Under the pieces are notes generated by a model. It was not told where the DNA came from and searched no databases. It saw nothing but the letters and a program-made list of their open reading frames with translations. A program made the position numbers and the translations under genes. A DNA stretch of 64,000 nucleotides from Brachynemurus nebulosus (taxonomy: Eukaryota; Arthropoda; Insecta; Neuroptera; Myrmeleontidae): positions 3,086,001 to 3,150,000 of the forward strand of contig JAPWDM010000016.1 of NCBI GenBank assembly GCA_035578155.1. The letters run 5' to 3'. This document shows positions 20,450-32,700 of the stretch, one piece after another (the stretch's first letter is position 1; each line of letters opens with the position of its first letter).

Positions 20450-21102
20450 AACTACCCCTAGACTTAATATTAGGACATTGGGAAAAAACAGGTCAATTAG
20501 ATTTTTTGACGTAGATTTCAAATCTGTAAACAAAATTTTTATATTGTTTAATTTTCACCCCCTTTTTGCAAAATTAACCCCCAAATTTTAACCCCCAACC
20601 ACCCCTGTTGATGTAAATTGAACAAATTGCATATCAATAGATAGCTCTTTAAAAAAGAGCAATATCGCCAATTTAAGCTTTTGCTCTATTTCGTACTGTT
20701 TTCGAGGTATTTTAAAAAATAAATTTTTACCCCAATTTTTGAAGGGCGATTTCATCCCTTCAAACCGTTTTTCTACCAATAAAAAAAATAAGTGTCTCTT
20801 AGATTTCGATGTAGAATAACATATTTCAGCGGCATTGAAATCGGAGGTGGACACCTGGGAACCTTTAATTGTTACTTAATGTTTATCTAATGTTGTACCC
20901 TTTAATTAACCACAGAACTACCGTCAGTTCAATAAGTTTTCTCAATATTAATATCTAATCACTCTCGATTTGTTAATAACAATAATTTATGATAAAAATC
21001 TTGCTACAAATTGTTTGTATTGGTTAGGTAAACAACTAATATTAATGAATAGATTTTAATTACTTTATAGGTTTTTAGCTAGATTTTAATTACAATTAGG
21101 TA

Positions 21103-21103
<1 letters not shown>

Positions 21104-21171
<68 letters not shown>
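21104..21171. repeat. (TA)n microsatellite
   Basis: About 68 bp of pure TA. Confidence 0.95.
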
Positions 21172-21175
<4 letters not shown>

Positions 21176-21686
21176 TCCGGAATATAAGTATTCGTAGGAA
21201 AACAGTGGGTAGATCTCACTTATGTAATTAATATTTACCAACAAATTTGAACCAAAAGTGTTTTTTAACAGAGAAAATTTGATACTAAAAAAAGGGGCCC
21301 TTAAAGTCTGGGCTAAGAAAAACATCTGGAAATAACCGTTTTTAAAAACAGCAACGATGCGTACCACGCATACATATTGTATAAGGATATGTAAACATTG
21401 TGTACAATGTGTCTCAAAAATTTCAACCGAAAAATTGACCATTATCACCCAGTTATCGTAAGCTACAAAAGGCTATCTAAAAATATTTTTACACAGAAAT
21501 ATGCGATTAAATTGAAACTTAACATAACTATAACTCTGTAATTAATGGTTTTTAGAGAGAAATGTTAACAATACTTGGTCCGTTACAATTTAAAATGTTA
21601 CAATAAAAATCTGAATTTCCATAAAAATATCGCTTACGATACGTCGGTGGTAACGGCTCGATATTTTTTATATGTACAATAATAAT

Positions 21687-21945
21687 TATGAATAATATTA
21701 ATAGATTTGAGCGTTACTTTATAGTTTTCCATATTTGTAAATAATAAACAAACATTTTACTTTGGAAAATACCACTTTTATTTTTGAAACTGTGACAATA
21801 TTATTTCGAACCGTTAGTTCATTTTCAAACAGTTGTCTGTTTAAAAATGAATTAACGATTCGAAACAATATTGTCACAGTTTCAAAAATAAAAGTGGTAT
21901 TTTGCAAAGTAAAGTATTTGTTTATTATTTACAATTATGAATAAA
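21687..21945. repeat. Hairpin of two inverted copies of a mariner-flanking sequence
   Basis: The two halves meet near 21832 and are inverted copies of the sequence (GTTCGAAACAATATTGTCAC..) that also lies upstream of the dead mariner at 32395-32530. Either it is a MITE of that element made of its 5' end twice, or both are copies of another repeat. Confidence 0.7.
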
Positions 21946-22275
21946 TTCAATTTCATGGGAAAAAGAAACTGTTAACTTATAACTCATATGTATTTTCAGT
22001 ACTATGTACATTAAAATAGTATTTTGTAAGAACTGTTGTAAGTTGCATATTTTACGGAGAGTCGTAACTCTATGAATGTGTAATTGGCCTTATATGGTTA
22101 TATCTTGCACCTTGTCTATGTAAAATACGAAACTTATAACAAATCATATAAATTCGATATCAAAAAAATGCATTAAAATCACAAATAACGTGAAATTAAA
22201 AAAAAAACCAACCTTTCTTCAGAACGTTTGGAATTATTTGGTATTCAAATCGACCAATGATATATTAAATGAATA

Positions 22276-25200
22276 CCCCTGTCGCAGCATCTGCATAACA
22301 TAGCGAATTTCCAAATTTTGGGGACTGGCGGATCTCATCTAAGAACTGTACCTATTTAAAATAGTTTAGCTTTCTAAGAGTAAAAGATTTTTTAAAATCG
22401 GCTGGGTAATTAGTTTTGATATTTTTGGAACCCAAGAACCCGAACGGACTTTGTGCAGCATAGTTGTATCCATCTAAAATAATTTAGTTCTCTAACAGTG
22501 AAAAAATTTTCAAAATCGGTCGGTTAGTTTATTTTTTACAATAATGGGAACAGTAAACCCTGGCGGAAATCATACAACATAACCTTTATTCATCTAAAAT
22601 AATTTTAGTAAAAAGTTTATCCTAACAGTAAAAAACGGGTCCTAGGGATCTCATATAACTTATGGTAGTTCGTAAGGTTCTTGTGGACATCATTTAATTA
22701 CTTAATGAATTCAAATACTTTAACTTACTAACGGTGAAAAAATTTTCAAAATTTTCGACATTCGCTAAAAAAATCATTGAAAAATATTTGATATGTTTCG
22801 ATCAATTAATGGTCAACATCAGCAAATAAAAGTTACTAAAATCGAAGAAAAGAATGAGTTATTTGTCCGTAGAAATTAAAATACAAATTCTGAAAACGAG
22901 CAAAGAAATATTGAAAAAACTAGATCGGCAAAACATTCTGACAAATAACACTACCCAACTAATACTTGCCAATTTGAATGAAACTTAACATACTTATTAA
23001 ACAGCGAAAAATATTAAATACGTGTTTTTTTATTTCGGCTAAATACGCTTTTTAGGGGTAGAAAACACCATTCAACCTCTGTAGATGAAAACAGTTATAG
23101 CTAAATATTTTTGAAACGGCATATTTTTTGAAAAAAGGGCTGAGTACCAAATTTGTAGAATTTAAAGCGATGCACTTGATAGTGACCCTGAAATCGATTT
23201 TCAAGGTCAGTTGAAAATGATTAGCCATTGCCGAACTTTGACCATATCCTGTACCTATAAGCAGTAATTTCATGTATTGACTCAATCTATCTTCAAAATT
23301 GATTTGTTGCGTTATTTTTCTAAAATAAAAAAAATAAAAACCTGACGAAATGAAAAAATAGACGCAAATTTATAGAAAAAATTAGAAGAAAACATTTTTG
23401 TAAGTAATTTTAGAAGTTAAGAAAAGATTTAATATCACTCCAATTGTAAGTTAAACATTAACTTTATGTTATATTAGAAATTTTCAAAATTTTTTAAAAT
23501 TTTTATTGCTACTCTATAGTTATCATATTAGGAATTAAATTCAACATATGATTAACTATTATTTTTCCGATTGCGATTGAGCAAGTATTTTTCAAAATTA
23601 CTTCTTGATCACTTATTTTCTATCTTGCATGTGAAATTCGTTCGAATATACTTTGAACCATTTAGGGATGAAAAGTAAACTACTCCTTTTGAAAAATATT
23701 AAATGATTTTCAAATGACTTTGGAAATTGACCTCAAGGTCAACTTCAAAGTCAAGTGCATCACGAGAGTCAAGTGCTTCAAGATCATCAAGTGCATCACT
23801 TTGAACTCTATAACTTTGGTCCTAAGCACTTTTTTCAGAAAATATATCGTACCATAATCCACTTCTATGTTGATTCCTGGTCTCTTTTCCTGCGTTTCTA
23901 ATATTTATGTCAATAAAAAATGTGCTACCGTAGACAAGGATGAATAGGTACGCATTCCGACTTCACACCGTATTTTTTTGTATTTATTTTATGAGTACCT
24001 AATCTTTAATATATTAAAAATTTACGCGAAGATGGTCACTTTATCAGCAGTATCCAAAAAAATTTAAAAATATCGGTGGTTTTTGAAAAATTAACAAAAA
24101 TCGTATAATTTCTTCTCTATGAAAAATTGGGGTCAAAAGAGACGAGAAAAGAGTAAATGGGGACAACCCGTAGGGTCGACCAAAATTGAAATTCTAATAT
24201 AAAATAATTTCGAACTTTTTTGTATTTATACATTCAAAAAAGAAATAATAGGTACTTGATGATTTTCTGTAAAAATAAACGTAGAATCTAAAATAAAGTT
24301 TATATACTCCTGTCGTTTACCCCTAAGTTTATATTCCTCCTATTCTTATTTTAGTTCAAAAAATAATTTTTCAAAAGACTAAGACATAATAATTAATAAC
24401 AGTGAGATTCTACGTCCATTTTCAGACTTTTGTTTATTAAATTGCGTAAAAGCTAGTAAATGCAATAACAGATATGATGAATTTATAAGGATTTTCTTGT
24501 ACTACAAAATCTTAAAAATATGGAAACGCGTACTTTTTTTCGTTAATTGTGTTTTATTCTTTTGCACAAAATTTTAAAAATACTTTATTTTCTTAAGAAA
24601 GGGAGGCAACTTTAGTCACAGATATGCCTATGAACAGTTTTTGGTAATCCGGGAAAAACGAAAACACTTTTTAAAATTTTTTTATTGTTAAAATCGAAAT
24701 GTTCTTTTAAAGAGGGTTAAAATTACCATATTTTATATTAAAATTTTAACACAATCACTCCCTAATTAACGAGCCTTACTTAATATTAGCAAATTGAGAA
24801 AAAACACGTCAATTAGATTTTTTTACACAGATTTTATTTGTTATATAATTCAAAAGGATATTTTAAAAATGTGTATGAATGGCTTTCATTAAATAAATTT
24901 CAATATATTTTCCATTTATTTTAACAGTGGAATGTCCTTATTAGTGGCTATACTTTCGGCTTGGAGCGAATTAGACGAAGATTTTCTTCTAAAACCAAAT
25001 TTAATAATTAATTAAAGAAATAAAAAAAAATTTGTGGATTTCCTACCGTTCAAATATAATCTTTATTGTATGTAAAAATGTTATTACATTTTTTCAAAAA
25101 ACTGTAAGTAAACTGTAAAATTTTCTTTACAAATATGTTAAAATAGAGAAATGTTTCCTTTTTAATTTATTTTTAACTCTTTTTAAATGATTCACTTTAA

Positions 25201-25975
25201 AATTTTTTAATATTTCTTAATCGAAATTTCATAAAAGAATGTGTCAAAATTTAAAAAAATTTTTCTTTGTTAAAAAAAAAAGTTGAATGTGCAAAATTAT
25301 TTAATATTAGAATGCTCTGATTATACAATTCTAATCATAACTGTATTGTCAATTGGATAAAAAATTACGTAAAAATATTATTGTTTGAATATGATTTAAC
25401 GTAATTTTTATACGATTGAAGCAAACTCTTATTAATTTTAGGAAGGTGTAAATATAATCTAAATTCTGATCATATCACATAACAGATATCGTCGGGATTT
25501 TTTTTGTAAAAAAAAATGGAACAGAGATACATTATAAAAACATTTAACTGACAGAGAAATAGAATATAGCCGAATCGTTAAATTGGATTAAAAAAATCAT
25601 GACACGCTACTTATAAAGCGGCTTTTTTCGAATTTAGCTCGCAAAAAATGAGACAGAAAAAAAAAGAATGCGAGTGCGAGTGAAATGGAGAACGACATAT
25701 TTCCTAGTTTTTCTCGAAAAGTAAGTAATTTAGAGCAACGGTATAAAAACATTTTTTATGCGTTTTACCTTTTACAATGGCTTAGTGTAAAAAAAAATTT
25801 GAAAAATTGCTTAATTCTGGCAAAAAACTCATTTTGTTGACAAAAAACGCCCGGAAAACCTACTTCTGGGCATCCGACGTGTCTGGCTAACGAACTCATC
25901 CAACGATTTGGAAAATCGAATTCGCACACAAAATTTCATAAGCATTAAACGCTTCGTTCGAGAGTTATCGCGCGG

Positions 25976-26006
<31 letters not shown>

Positions 26007-26132
26007 AATTTTAGTGAATATCATTTTCGTATTCTAGGGACCTCAAAACATATTTCTGATATGGTCTCGGGCTTAGGTCGCACCATGACACCTGGCGTAA
26101 AAGCTGAATTTCCAGTTTTGGAAATTCGCTAA
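22276..26132 (+). mobile_element. Repeat family R1, copy B
   Basis: Shares its first 690 bp with copy A. About 720 bp of unrelated DNA (roughly 22966-23685) then interrupt it, and it resumes at the GAAAAATATTAAATG position. From about 24310 its middle matches copy C, not copy A. It ends in the hairpin GAATTTCCA-GTTT-TGGAAATTC followed by GCTAA. It has no genes. Confidence 0.75.
25977..26006. repeat. Short (TA)n tract in R1 copy B
   Basis: About 28 bp of TA at the position that holds 85-105 bp in copies A and C. Confidence 0.9.
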
Positions 26133-26579
26133 TAGTAGGTTTTTATTTTGTTTATCTTACCTGATTAAAATATAAAAAATAATTTAACATTTCAAAATAA
26201 TTTACTTAAAAATGTTACCTAAATTTTTTAAATAAACTGTACTGGTTACTACACATTAACCCTAGAATCATACGTTGGTCTACGAGAAACGTTAATCATA
26301 CATCGACGTCGTTTTGACGGATGGACTTTTTACGGAGAGTTTTAGAGTTTATTTGCAAAACCATTTTTTTTACATAACAATACTACAAAAGCGAACAAAA
26401 TATTTAAAAAAATTGGATTTGGAAAAATTTCTTAATGTAAATATTTATTAATTTTTTAGTCGAATTTTTCCTTGAAAAAATTAGACTTATACAGTCTATA
26501 CGACAAGAACGGTGAGAGGCGAGAGTAGGGGCGCTATCCGTTTTCGGAACCGTAGAACACGAATATGTAGAAAAAAATG

Positions 26580-26581
<2 letters not shown>

Positions 26582-26664
<83 letters not shown>
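26582..26664. repeat. (TA)n tract, left of Tc1
   Basis: About 80 bp of TA. Together with the tract after 28266 it was probably one microsatellite before the Tc1 insertion, since Tc1 elements insert at TA. Confidence 0.92.
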
Positions 26665-26665
<1 letters not shown>

Positions 26666-28265
26666 TCCTCAAAACAAAATAAGGGCCACTTGAAAGTTTG
26701 TATTTTAAAACTGATTTATGTCGATCCACGTCAAAATAACTTTTTTAAATGACTCTTGTTATGATATTAAGTGGTTGAGTAAATGATAACAGTTAGTTTT
26801 AAGTGATATTATTGTTGAGGGGAAGATTTAAACGTTTTTTTGTCTCGCACAGCGTCAAATGGTTAGTTTTACTTATTTTTTTGAATTTGATTTTAAATCA
26901 GTTTGCGCTAGATTATTGATTGCTGAGGTTGTTTTTTGAAGTTTGGTGTGTTATTCAATCATTTATCTTTACAATGCCGAGAATTCGACACCATATGGAC
27001 GAAGCTACTGCTACCAGAGCCGTAACGATGATTGAGGGTGGTCAATCTCAACGTTCCGTGGCTCTGTAGTTGGGTTGTTCACGAAGGGCTATTCAAAATG
27101 TTTGGAATCGGTATCAGCAGACCGGTAGTGTAACCCGGCGCCGTGGCTCAGGAAGAGTTCGTGCTACCACTGCCCGTGAAGACCATTACATTCGACTGTG
27201 TGCACGACGTGAGCCGACTGTTACCGCAGGTACTCTGCAAAATCGTTTACATCGATCTACTGGTACTGTTGTCAGTAATCAGACCATACGAAATCGTTTG
27301 CATGAAGACCAACAACGTTCAAGAAGACCAGTAATCCGTACCAAACTGACCGGAGCACATCGTGCAAACCGTTTAAGATTTGCACGTGAACACCTTGAAT
27401 GGGGCTTGGAGGAATGGCGTCACGTACTCTTCACGGATGAGTGCAAGGTGAAGTTTTTTAGTGATGATCGACGTGTAAGAGTGTGGAGAAGAAGTGGGGA
27501 AAGGTTTTCTGATCGTCACATTCATGAACGCGACAGATTTGGCGGTCCTAATGTCATGGTCTGGGGTGGAATTAATTTGCAAGGCAAAACTGAGCTTGTT
27601 TTCCTGAACGAGGGTACTGTAACGGCTCAAAGTTACATCGAACAGGTTGTCAGACCCCATGTGATCCCCTTTGCACAACGAGCGGCCGACGGATTTATTC
27701 TGATGCAGGATAATGCCCGAGCGCATACCGCTCGAGCGACGACAACTGTCCTTAGGGAGGCTAATATACAGGTTTTACCGTGGCCTGCAAATAACCCTGA
27801 CTTGAACCCAATAGAACATCTTTGGGATCAATTAAAACGGCGAGTCAGAGCAGCCGGAGAGGATGTGCACACCCAACAACAACTGATTGATGTCTTGAGA
27901 AGATGTTGGGAGGAGATTCCTGATGAAACCGTTAGGCATCTTATTGAAAGCATGCCGAGGAGGCTTCAAGAATGTGTTTTAAAAAGGGGAGGGCATACTC
28001 GACATTAAATCACCGAAAAGTTGCATAATGTGTGCTTTTACTCAAAGCGTGAACGTTTATTGATGACTGTAAAAATGACTATAAAAATGATAAAATCCTA
28101 AAAAAATGTAATTATGGATTAATTTTTTATTTAATCTTATTAAAATTAATTTTATTTAGTAAAAAATTAGTTCCTTAATTAAATGTAAACATACCTTATA
28201 CTGTAACTTATATAAAAATAAACTTATGCAGCAAAACATGAGTGGCCCTTATTTTGTTTTGAGTA

Positions 28266-28266
<1 letters not shown>
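26665..28266 (+). mobile_element. Tc1-type transposon, nearly intact
   Basis: A 1602-bp element with 26-bp terminal inverted repeats (CTCCTCAAAACAAAATAAGG at the left, CTACTCAAAACAAAATAAGG as the complement of the right) that differ at one position, flanked by TA. The length is typical for Tc1. It encodes one transposase with a single stop codon. Confidence 0.92.
26974..28008 (+). pseudogene. Tc1 transposase (DD34E), one premature stop
   Basis: The frame starts at ATG 26974 (MPRIRHHMDEATATRAV..) and meets one TAG at 27067-27069, codon 32. From codon 33 it is open to 28008, for 344 residues in all. Two HTH regions (QRSVAL..SRRAIQNVWNRY and a second near TVTAGTLQNRL) bind the TIRs. The GRVR-type AT-hook-like linker follows. 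The catalytic triad is present: Asp in LFTDECKV, Asp in MQDNARAH, and Glu in NPIEHLWD, 34 residues after the second Asp. The C-terminal part is complete. A re-initiation downstream would lose part of the first HTH. The element must be young. Confidence 0.92.
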
Positions 28267-28357
<91 letters not shown>

Positions 28358-28362
28358 CTATA
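28267..28362. repeat. (TA)n tract, right of Tc1
   Basis: About 90 bp of TA with TG and TC interruptions at its right end. Confidence 0.92.
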
Positions 28363-28659
28363 TTCCCGCCATCTTTTAATTTGTGTAGGGCCCCCCTATG
28401 GAAGTTAAGAGATGAAATTTGGTAAATGGGGCTCATTTTCGAGGCACCTCATACTATCATAGTGGGGTCAAATTTTGGGAAAATTTTTTGATCCGACCCA
28501 ACTTTTAAGGGGGTGGTGAGAGGCGGAAAAGCAATAAAACTTTTCCAAACCGGTTGGAAATAATGTTTCGGTCAATTATCTACAACATATCCAAAATTCA
28601 GCTTCCTAGGATGATTTGGTGGGAGTAGAGGGGGGAAAAACGATTTTCGCTGGATCCAA

Positions 28660-29290
28660 CAGGCCCCAGCCCCCCAGAATTAACGTAGAGGGTTGAAATT
28701 TGGTGTCTTGATAAAGTTCGTACCTAGGTTGTGCTGTTTGGAGGTTTTAATATTTTACCCCCACCCCCCTCATTTTTAAGCTACAATTTCATGCCTTTTC
28801 GACGTTTTCGAAGTTTGTACCACTCGCACAGGTCACCCAAATAAACCTAGAGGGCTGAAATTTTGTATTCGGATTGAGTTAGTATTAAGGGGGTGCCTTT
28901 TGGGAGTCTCGACTTTCAAACCCTACCGCCACCATTTTTATACCCAAAAGAACATGATTTTTCTTGTTTTTTAACAGTTTCGTTCGGGTCAAAATCTCCC
29001 CAAACAAACCTAGAGGGCTGAAATTTTGTGTACAGGTTAAGCTAATAGCCAGACACTGTTTTTTGGGGGTTTCAACTTTTAACCCTTACCCCCACGATTT
29101 TTACGCCAATATTTCCTTAATTTTTTTGCTTGTTTTCTAACACGTCTAGAGATTCTCTAAGGAAACCTAGAGGGCTGAAATTTTGTACGCGTATTCAGTT
29201 AGTATCCAGCTAGTACCTTTTAGGGAGTTCACATTACTTTTCCCCCCACTTCTTCCATTTTTACATCGGAATTGAATGCTATTGTTAAAT
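28660..29290. repeat. Tandem repeat, about 155-168 bp units
   Basis: At least four degenerate units start with CCTAGAGGGCTGAAATTTTG (about 28685, 28853, 29007 and 29165). Each then has a C-rich TTTCAAACCCTACCGCCACC-like part. The units have diverged from each other, so the array is old. It lies inside the piggyBac-type element. Confidence 0.75.
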
Positions 29291-29344
29291 GTGTTTTAAA
29301 TGCATTACTTTTATTCTAAATACAAGTAGGCGAATAGTAATTTT

Positions 29345-30182
29345 AAAAAATTTAAAAAAAAACGCCGTGAGCAGCGGAGCGCCATCACGGAAGTCGAATT
29401 TTTCCTTTCATCTTCGGTATTGAGTGTCTACAAGCGAAATATAATTGAAAGTCCATAAGCGATTTGTAATTTTGGTGGTTTCAAAACTGATGATGAGTGT
29501 CCGGTTGATCGGGGCTTTGAAAAAAGGTTTTAAGTTTTTAAGGGCTGAATCTCAGTAAATTTCAATTTTGTGCCGATAGCAGTTAACAGGGAAAAAGCCA
29601 ACACAATTCGTACGAGGGCATTTCTATCCATGCTTATCCGCCAATTGCCTTTGTGTTTTATTTTTAAATATTAAAAAAGGAACTTAAATAGTAAACTGGA
29701 AGGCTTTTATGAAGATATTTTTTCTTTCCAAAAAAAATCCAAAATTTCTATTTTATAAATAATAAAAATCCAAAATTCCTAATTTATAAATAAACAGTGA
29801 CTTTAATAACATTTTCAAATTACTTAATATGTATGTATTTCATTTGTTCCTTTTTTAATATTTAAAAATAAAACACAAAGGCAATTGGCGGATAAGCATG
29901 GATAGGAATGCCCTCGTACGAATTGTGTTGGCTTTTTCCCTGTTAACTGCTATCGGCACAAAATTGAAATTTACTGAGATTCAGCCCTTAAAAACTTAAA
30001 ACCTTTTTTTAAAGCCCCGATCAACCGGACACTCATCATCAGTTTTGAAACCACCAAAATTACAAATCGCTTGTGGACTTTCAATTATATTTCGCTTGTA
30101 GACACTCAATACCGAAGATGAAAGGAAAAATTCGACTTCCGTGATGGCGCTCTGCTGCTCACGGCGTTTTTTAATTTTTTTA
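29345..30182. mobile_element. Fold-back element with about 335-bp arms
   Basis: 29345-29685 and 29850-30182 are inverted copies around a 165-bp AT-rich loop. The arms start AAAACGCCGTGAGCAGC and differ at few positions. No target duplication or transposase is evident. A 67-codon frame in the right arm is interrupted in the left arm, so I do not call it a gene. Confidence 0.75.
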
Positions 30183-31344
30183 TCAAAGCATATTTTCATT
30201 ATAAAAATTAAAAAATAGATAAATACATCAATTGTAATAATTAATTTATGAACTATTATGAGTCAGTGGACTTTACAGAATGTGAAATTTCTCAGCCATA
30301 AATATTCCTATAGATATGTAGTTATTTCCCCATTAGGCACATTTGTAAATTTTCTAAAATTTGTTAGTAATTTTTCGAATAAGATCTCAAAAAATAATAA
30401 AAATTAAAATATTTTCCACAAAATAAATTGTTAATCTTTTATTAAGTCTTTCGAAATGCATTCTTTAGTTTTCGATTCAATATATTAAAACTTCAGTATT
30501 ATGTCGTCTCTATAAGTCAAACAGCTGTAATCATCTTTCACATTATCATAATCATTGAATAAATTAATTATAACATCCATATCTTTAATAAATTTAAAAA
30601 AAAAATTAGGAAAACTTTTATATGTAGTGTACAAAATCTTAAAAAAAACATACGTTAATCATACATCGACGTCCTTTTGACGGATACTATTTCAATACAA
30701 ACAAAACGACAATGACTATAAACAAAATAAATATATGTGGTGTGTTATAATAACAAATAAATTAGATAACAGAAATCTCACAGCAAACAAGTAACAACAA
30801 GTCGTAGTATTGGAGCAGGTAGAGAAGTTCGTACGTCGTTTTGACGTGTACGTATGATTCTAGGGTTAACTATGTATACTGGAATAGTATGTCTATAGTC
30901 CGTAATGGATAGTGTAAGTCATAAATTATCCTGTCAAAATTAAATTATCTCCAGGAGCGTAAAAACAGGTATGGGGGACCAAAAATGATAGTAAATTGTA
31001 ACTTCAAAATTTATAGTAATTTCATTATTAAAATTATTATTAGGTTTACGCAAGATAAACGGTTCACTTTCAGTGAAGTGTAGCAGGCTTTTTTGACATA
31101 ATAATACAAATAGATGCTGTATCCTACAAATTTTTATACAATTTTACAACAACTGGAAATTGTTAATTAAGAAGTTCACAATTAGTATTTTTAAGTTTAA
31201 AAAAATTGGATACCCTTTGCAATCTGTTTTCGATCGAAAGATTTTGATAACGAAAAGTAAGTAGAATAGCAGATGTTATATATTTGAAAGAATTTATTCC
31301 TTGCCTTATATCATCCATTTTGGAAATATCGTTATTTTCGATAT

Positions 31345-31870
31345 CTATAATTTTCGATAACGAAAAGTAGGTTTTAATAGTCGCAATATGTCTGGAATAC
31401 CCACAACTTGCTTCGCTTAGGCCTTCAAAAATTTTGTTATTTTTGAGCTACGACGCACCGTTTACGAGGTATTTACGATTAGAGTTTTCGATAGCGAAAG
31501 TTAACGAAAAGTAGTTTTTTTAAAAATTGTTCTGTTGTTGACCAGATCAATAAGACTAACAGAGCCTAAATTAACTAGTTATAACCAATTTATGACAAGT
31601 TACGCGGTATCGATAATTTTCGATTACGAAAAGTAGGTTTTGATAGTCGCAATCCGTTCGGAATACCCACAACTTGCTTCGCTTAAGCCTTCAAAAATTT
31701 CATTATTTTTCAGCTACGACGCACCGTTTAGGAGATATTTACGATTAAAGTTTACGATTGCGAAAAGTAACGATTTGTCATTTTTTAGAAATAAACTATC
31801 GTTAACCAAATCAATGGGACTAATGGAGCCTAAACTCATCAATTATAACCAGTTTATGATAAATAATTCG
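31345..31870. repeat. Two direct copies of about 262 bp
   Basis: 31350-31600 and 31612-31870 share GATAGTCGCAATC, GGAATACCCACAACTTGCTT, TCAAAAATTT and AGCTACGACGCACCGTTTA in the same order. Both contain TTTTCGATAACGAAAAGTA-type motifs, which also occur singly near 31220. Confidence 0.75.
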
Positions 31871-32700
31871 TTATTTTTCCTAGTTCTCGAACAGAACATT
31901 CTAAAACTTTTGTTAAATATTTTTATTTAGCTTTTATTTCAATAATTCTTCTAATAGTGATATTGGTTTTTCGACATCTTTATTAATTTTCGAATAGAAA
32001 CTTTTGCAAAATCTTTTCAACTGTATTTAACTTGTTTTTCGATGACTGAACAAATGGTGAATAAATTTTCGTAATCTTTGCTGATTTCCAGATAGAACAT
32101 TCTCGAACTTTCGTTAAATTTCGCTACATGGATCCTTTTTAACTAACTAATTCGATGGTGAAATCAAGTTTTGGTTATCTTATCTGATTTTTACATGGTC
32201 AACTACAATTTTTTGCCACGTGTTTGTTTGCCTCTTGTCACATGTAATGTAATCTTGTTTTTCTTGACCTTTGCATTCTCCTATCACTCCCACCCTTTCC
32301 ACTTCCACATCACAGACCACTCCCCCTTAATAAGTATAGGTAGATAAAATTAGTATATAAGGCATGTAAAGAATGTAATATTTATTCTGTTTGAAAATGA
32401 ACTGACGGTTCGAAACAATATTGTCACAGTTTCAAAATAAAAGTGGTATTTTTGCGAAGTAAAATATTTGTTTATTATTTACAAATATGGAATACCATAA
32501 AGTAACGCTCAAATCTATTAATATTATTAATATTTTATTTATTTTAATTATTAATATTAAGTAATCATTTGTATAATTGATAATTAAAAATACAAAATTG
32601 TTAATATTCGTAGTTACAAAATTGTTAATATAGTTCGTAAAGTGAATAGTGAAATTTTTTGTTTAGTTGTGTTAAATTTTTGATTATAAATTTCTGTACG
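31871..32700. other. AT-rich DNA before the mariner remnant
   Basis: No gene. From 32384 on it includes the sequence shared with the hairpin at 21687-21945, which could be the mariner's 5' region, and a run of TTAATATTA repeats at about 32515-32560. Confidence 0.5.

Larger units (their letters stand above)
18081..20866. mobile_element. Fold-back element, split by a hAT insertion
   Basis: Begins AAAGGTTCTCAGGTGTCC and ends with the inverted form GGACACCTGGGAACCTTT. The ends continue as inverted repeats through the ATTTCAATGCCGCTGAAATATG segment and the TAGTTAACTACCCCTAGACTT segment. The inner part is a long palindrome (19823-20449). Without the hAT insertion it is about 1.2 kb. Short frames inside it are not convincing genes. 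I see no clear target duplication. Confidence 0.75.
26260..30865. mobile_element. Non-autonomous piggyBac-type element with nested insertions
   Basis: TTAA (26256-26259) is followed by CCCTAGAATCATACGT, and the inverted ACGTATGATTCTAGGG is followed by TTAA (30866-30869). CCCTAGAA ends in TTAA sites are the hallmark of piggyBac. ATCATACATCGACGT motifs lie near both ends in the same orientation. The 4.6-kb interior contains a (TA)n tract split by a Tc1 element, a tandem repeat of about 160 bp and a fold-back element. There is no piggyBac transposase. Confidence 0.88.

Noticed and set aside
20588..20854. 88-codon frame ending in the fold-back element
   Set aside because: Its 5' part is the inverted end of the fold-back repeat. 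No domain and no second copy with an open frame.
29996..30199. 67-codon gene in the fold-back arm
   Set aside because: The other arm carries a stop in the same frame and there are no motifs. The open frame follows from a short, recently duplicated arm.
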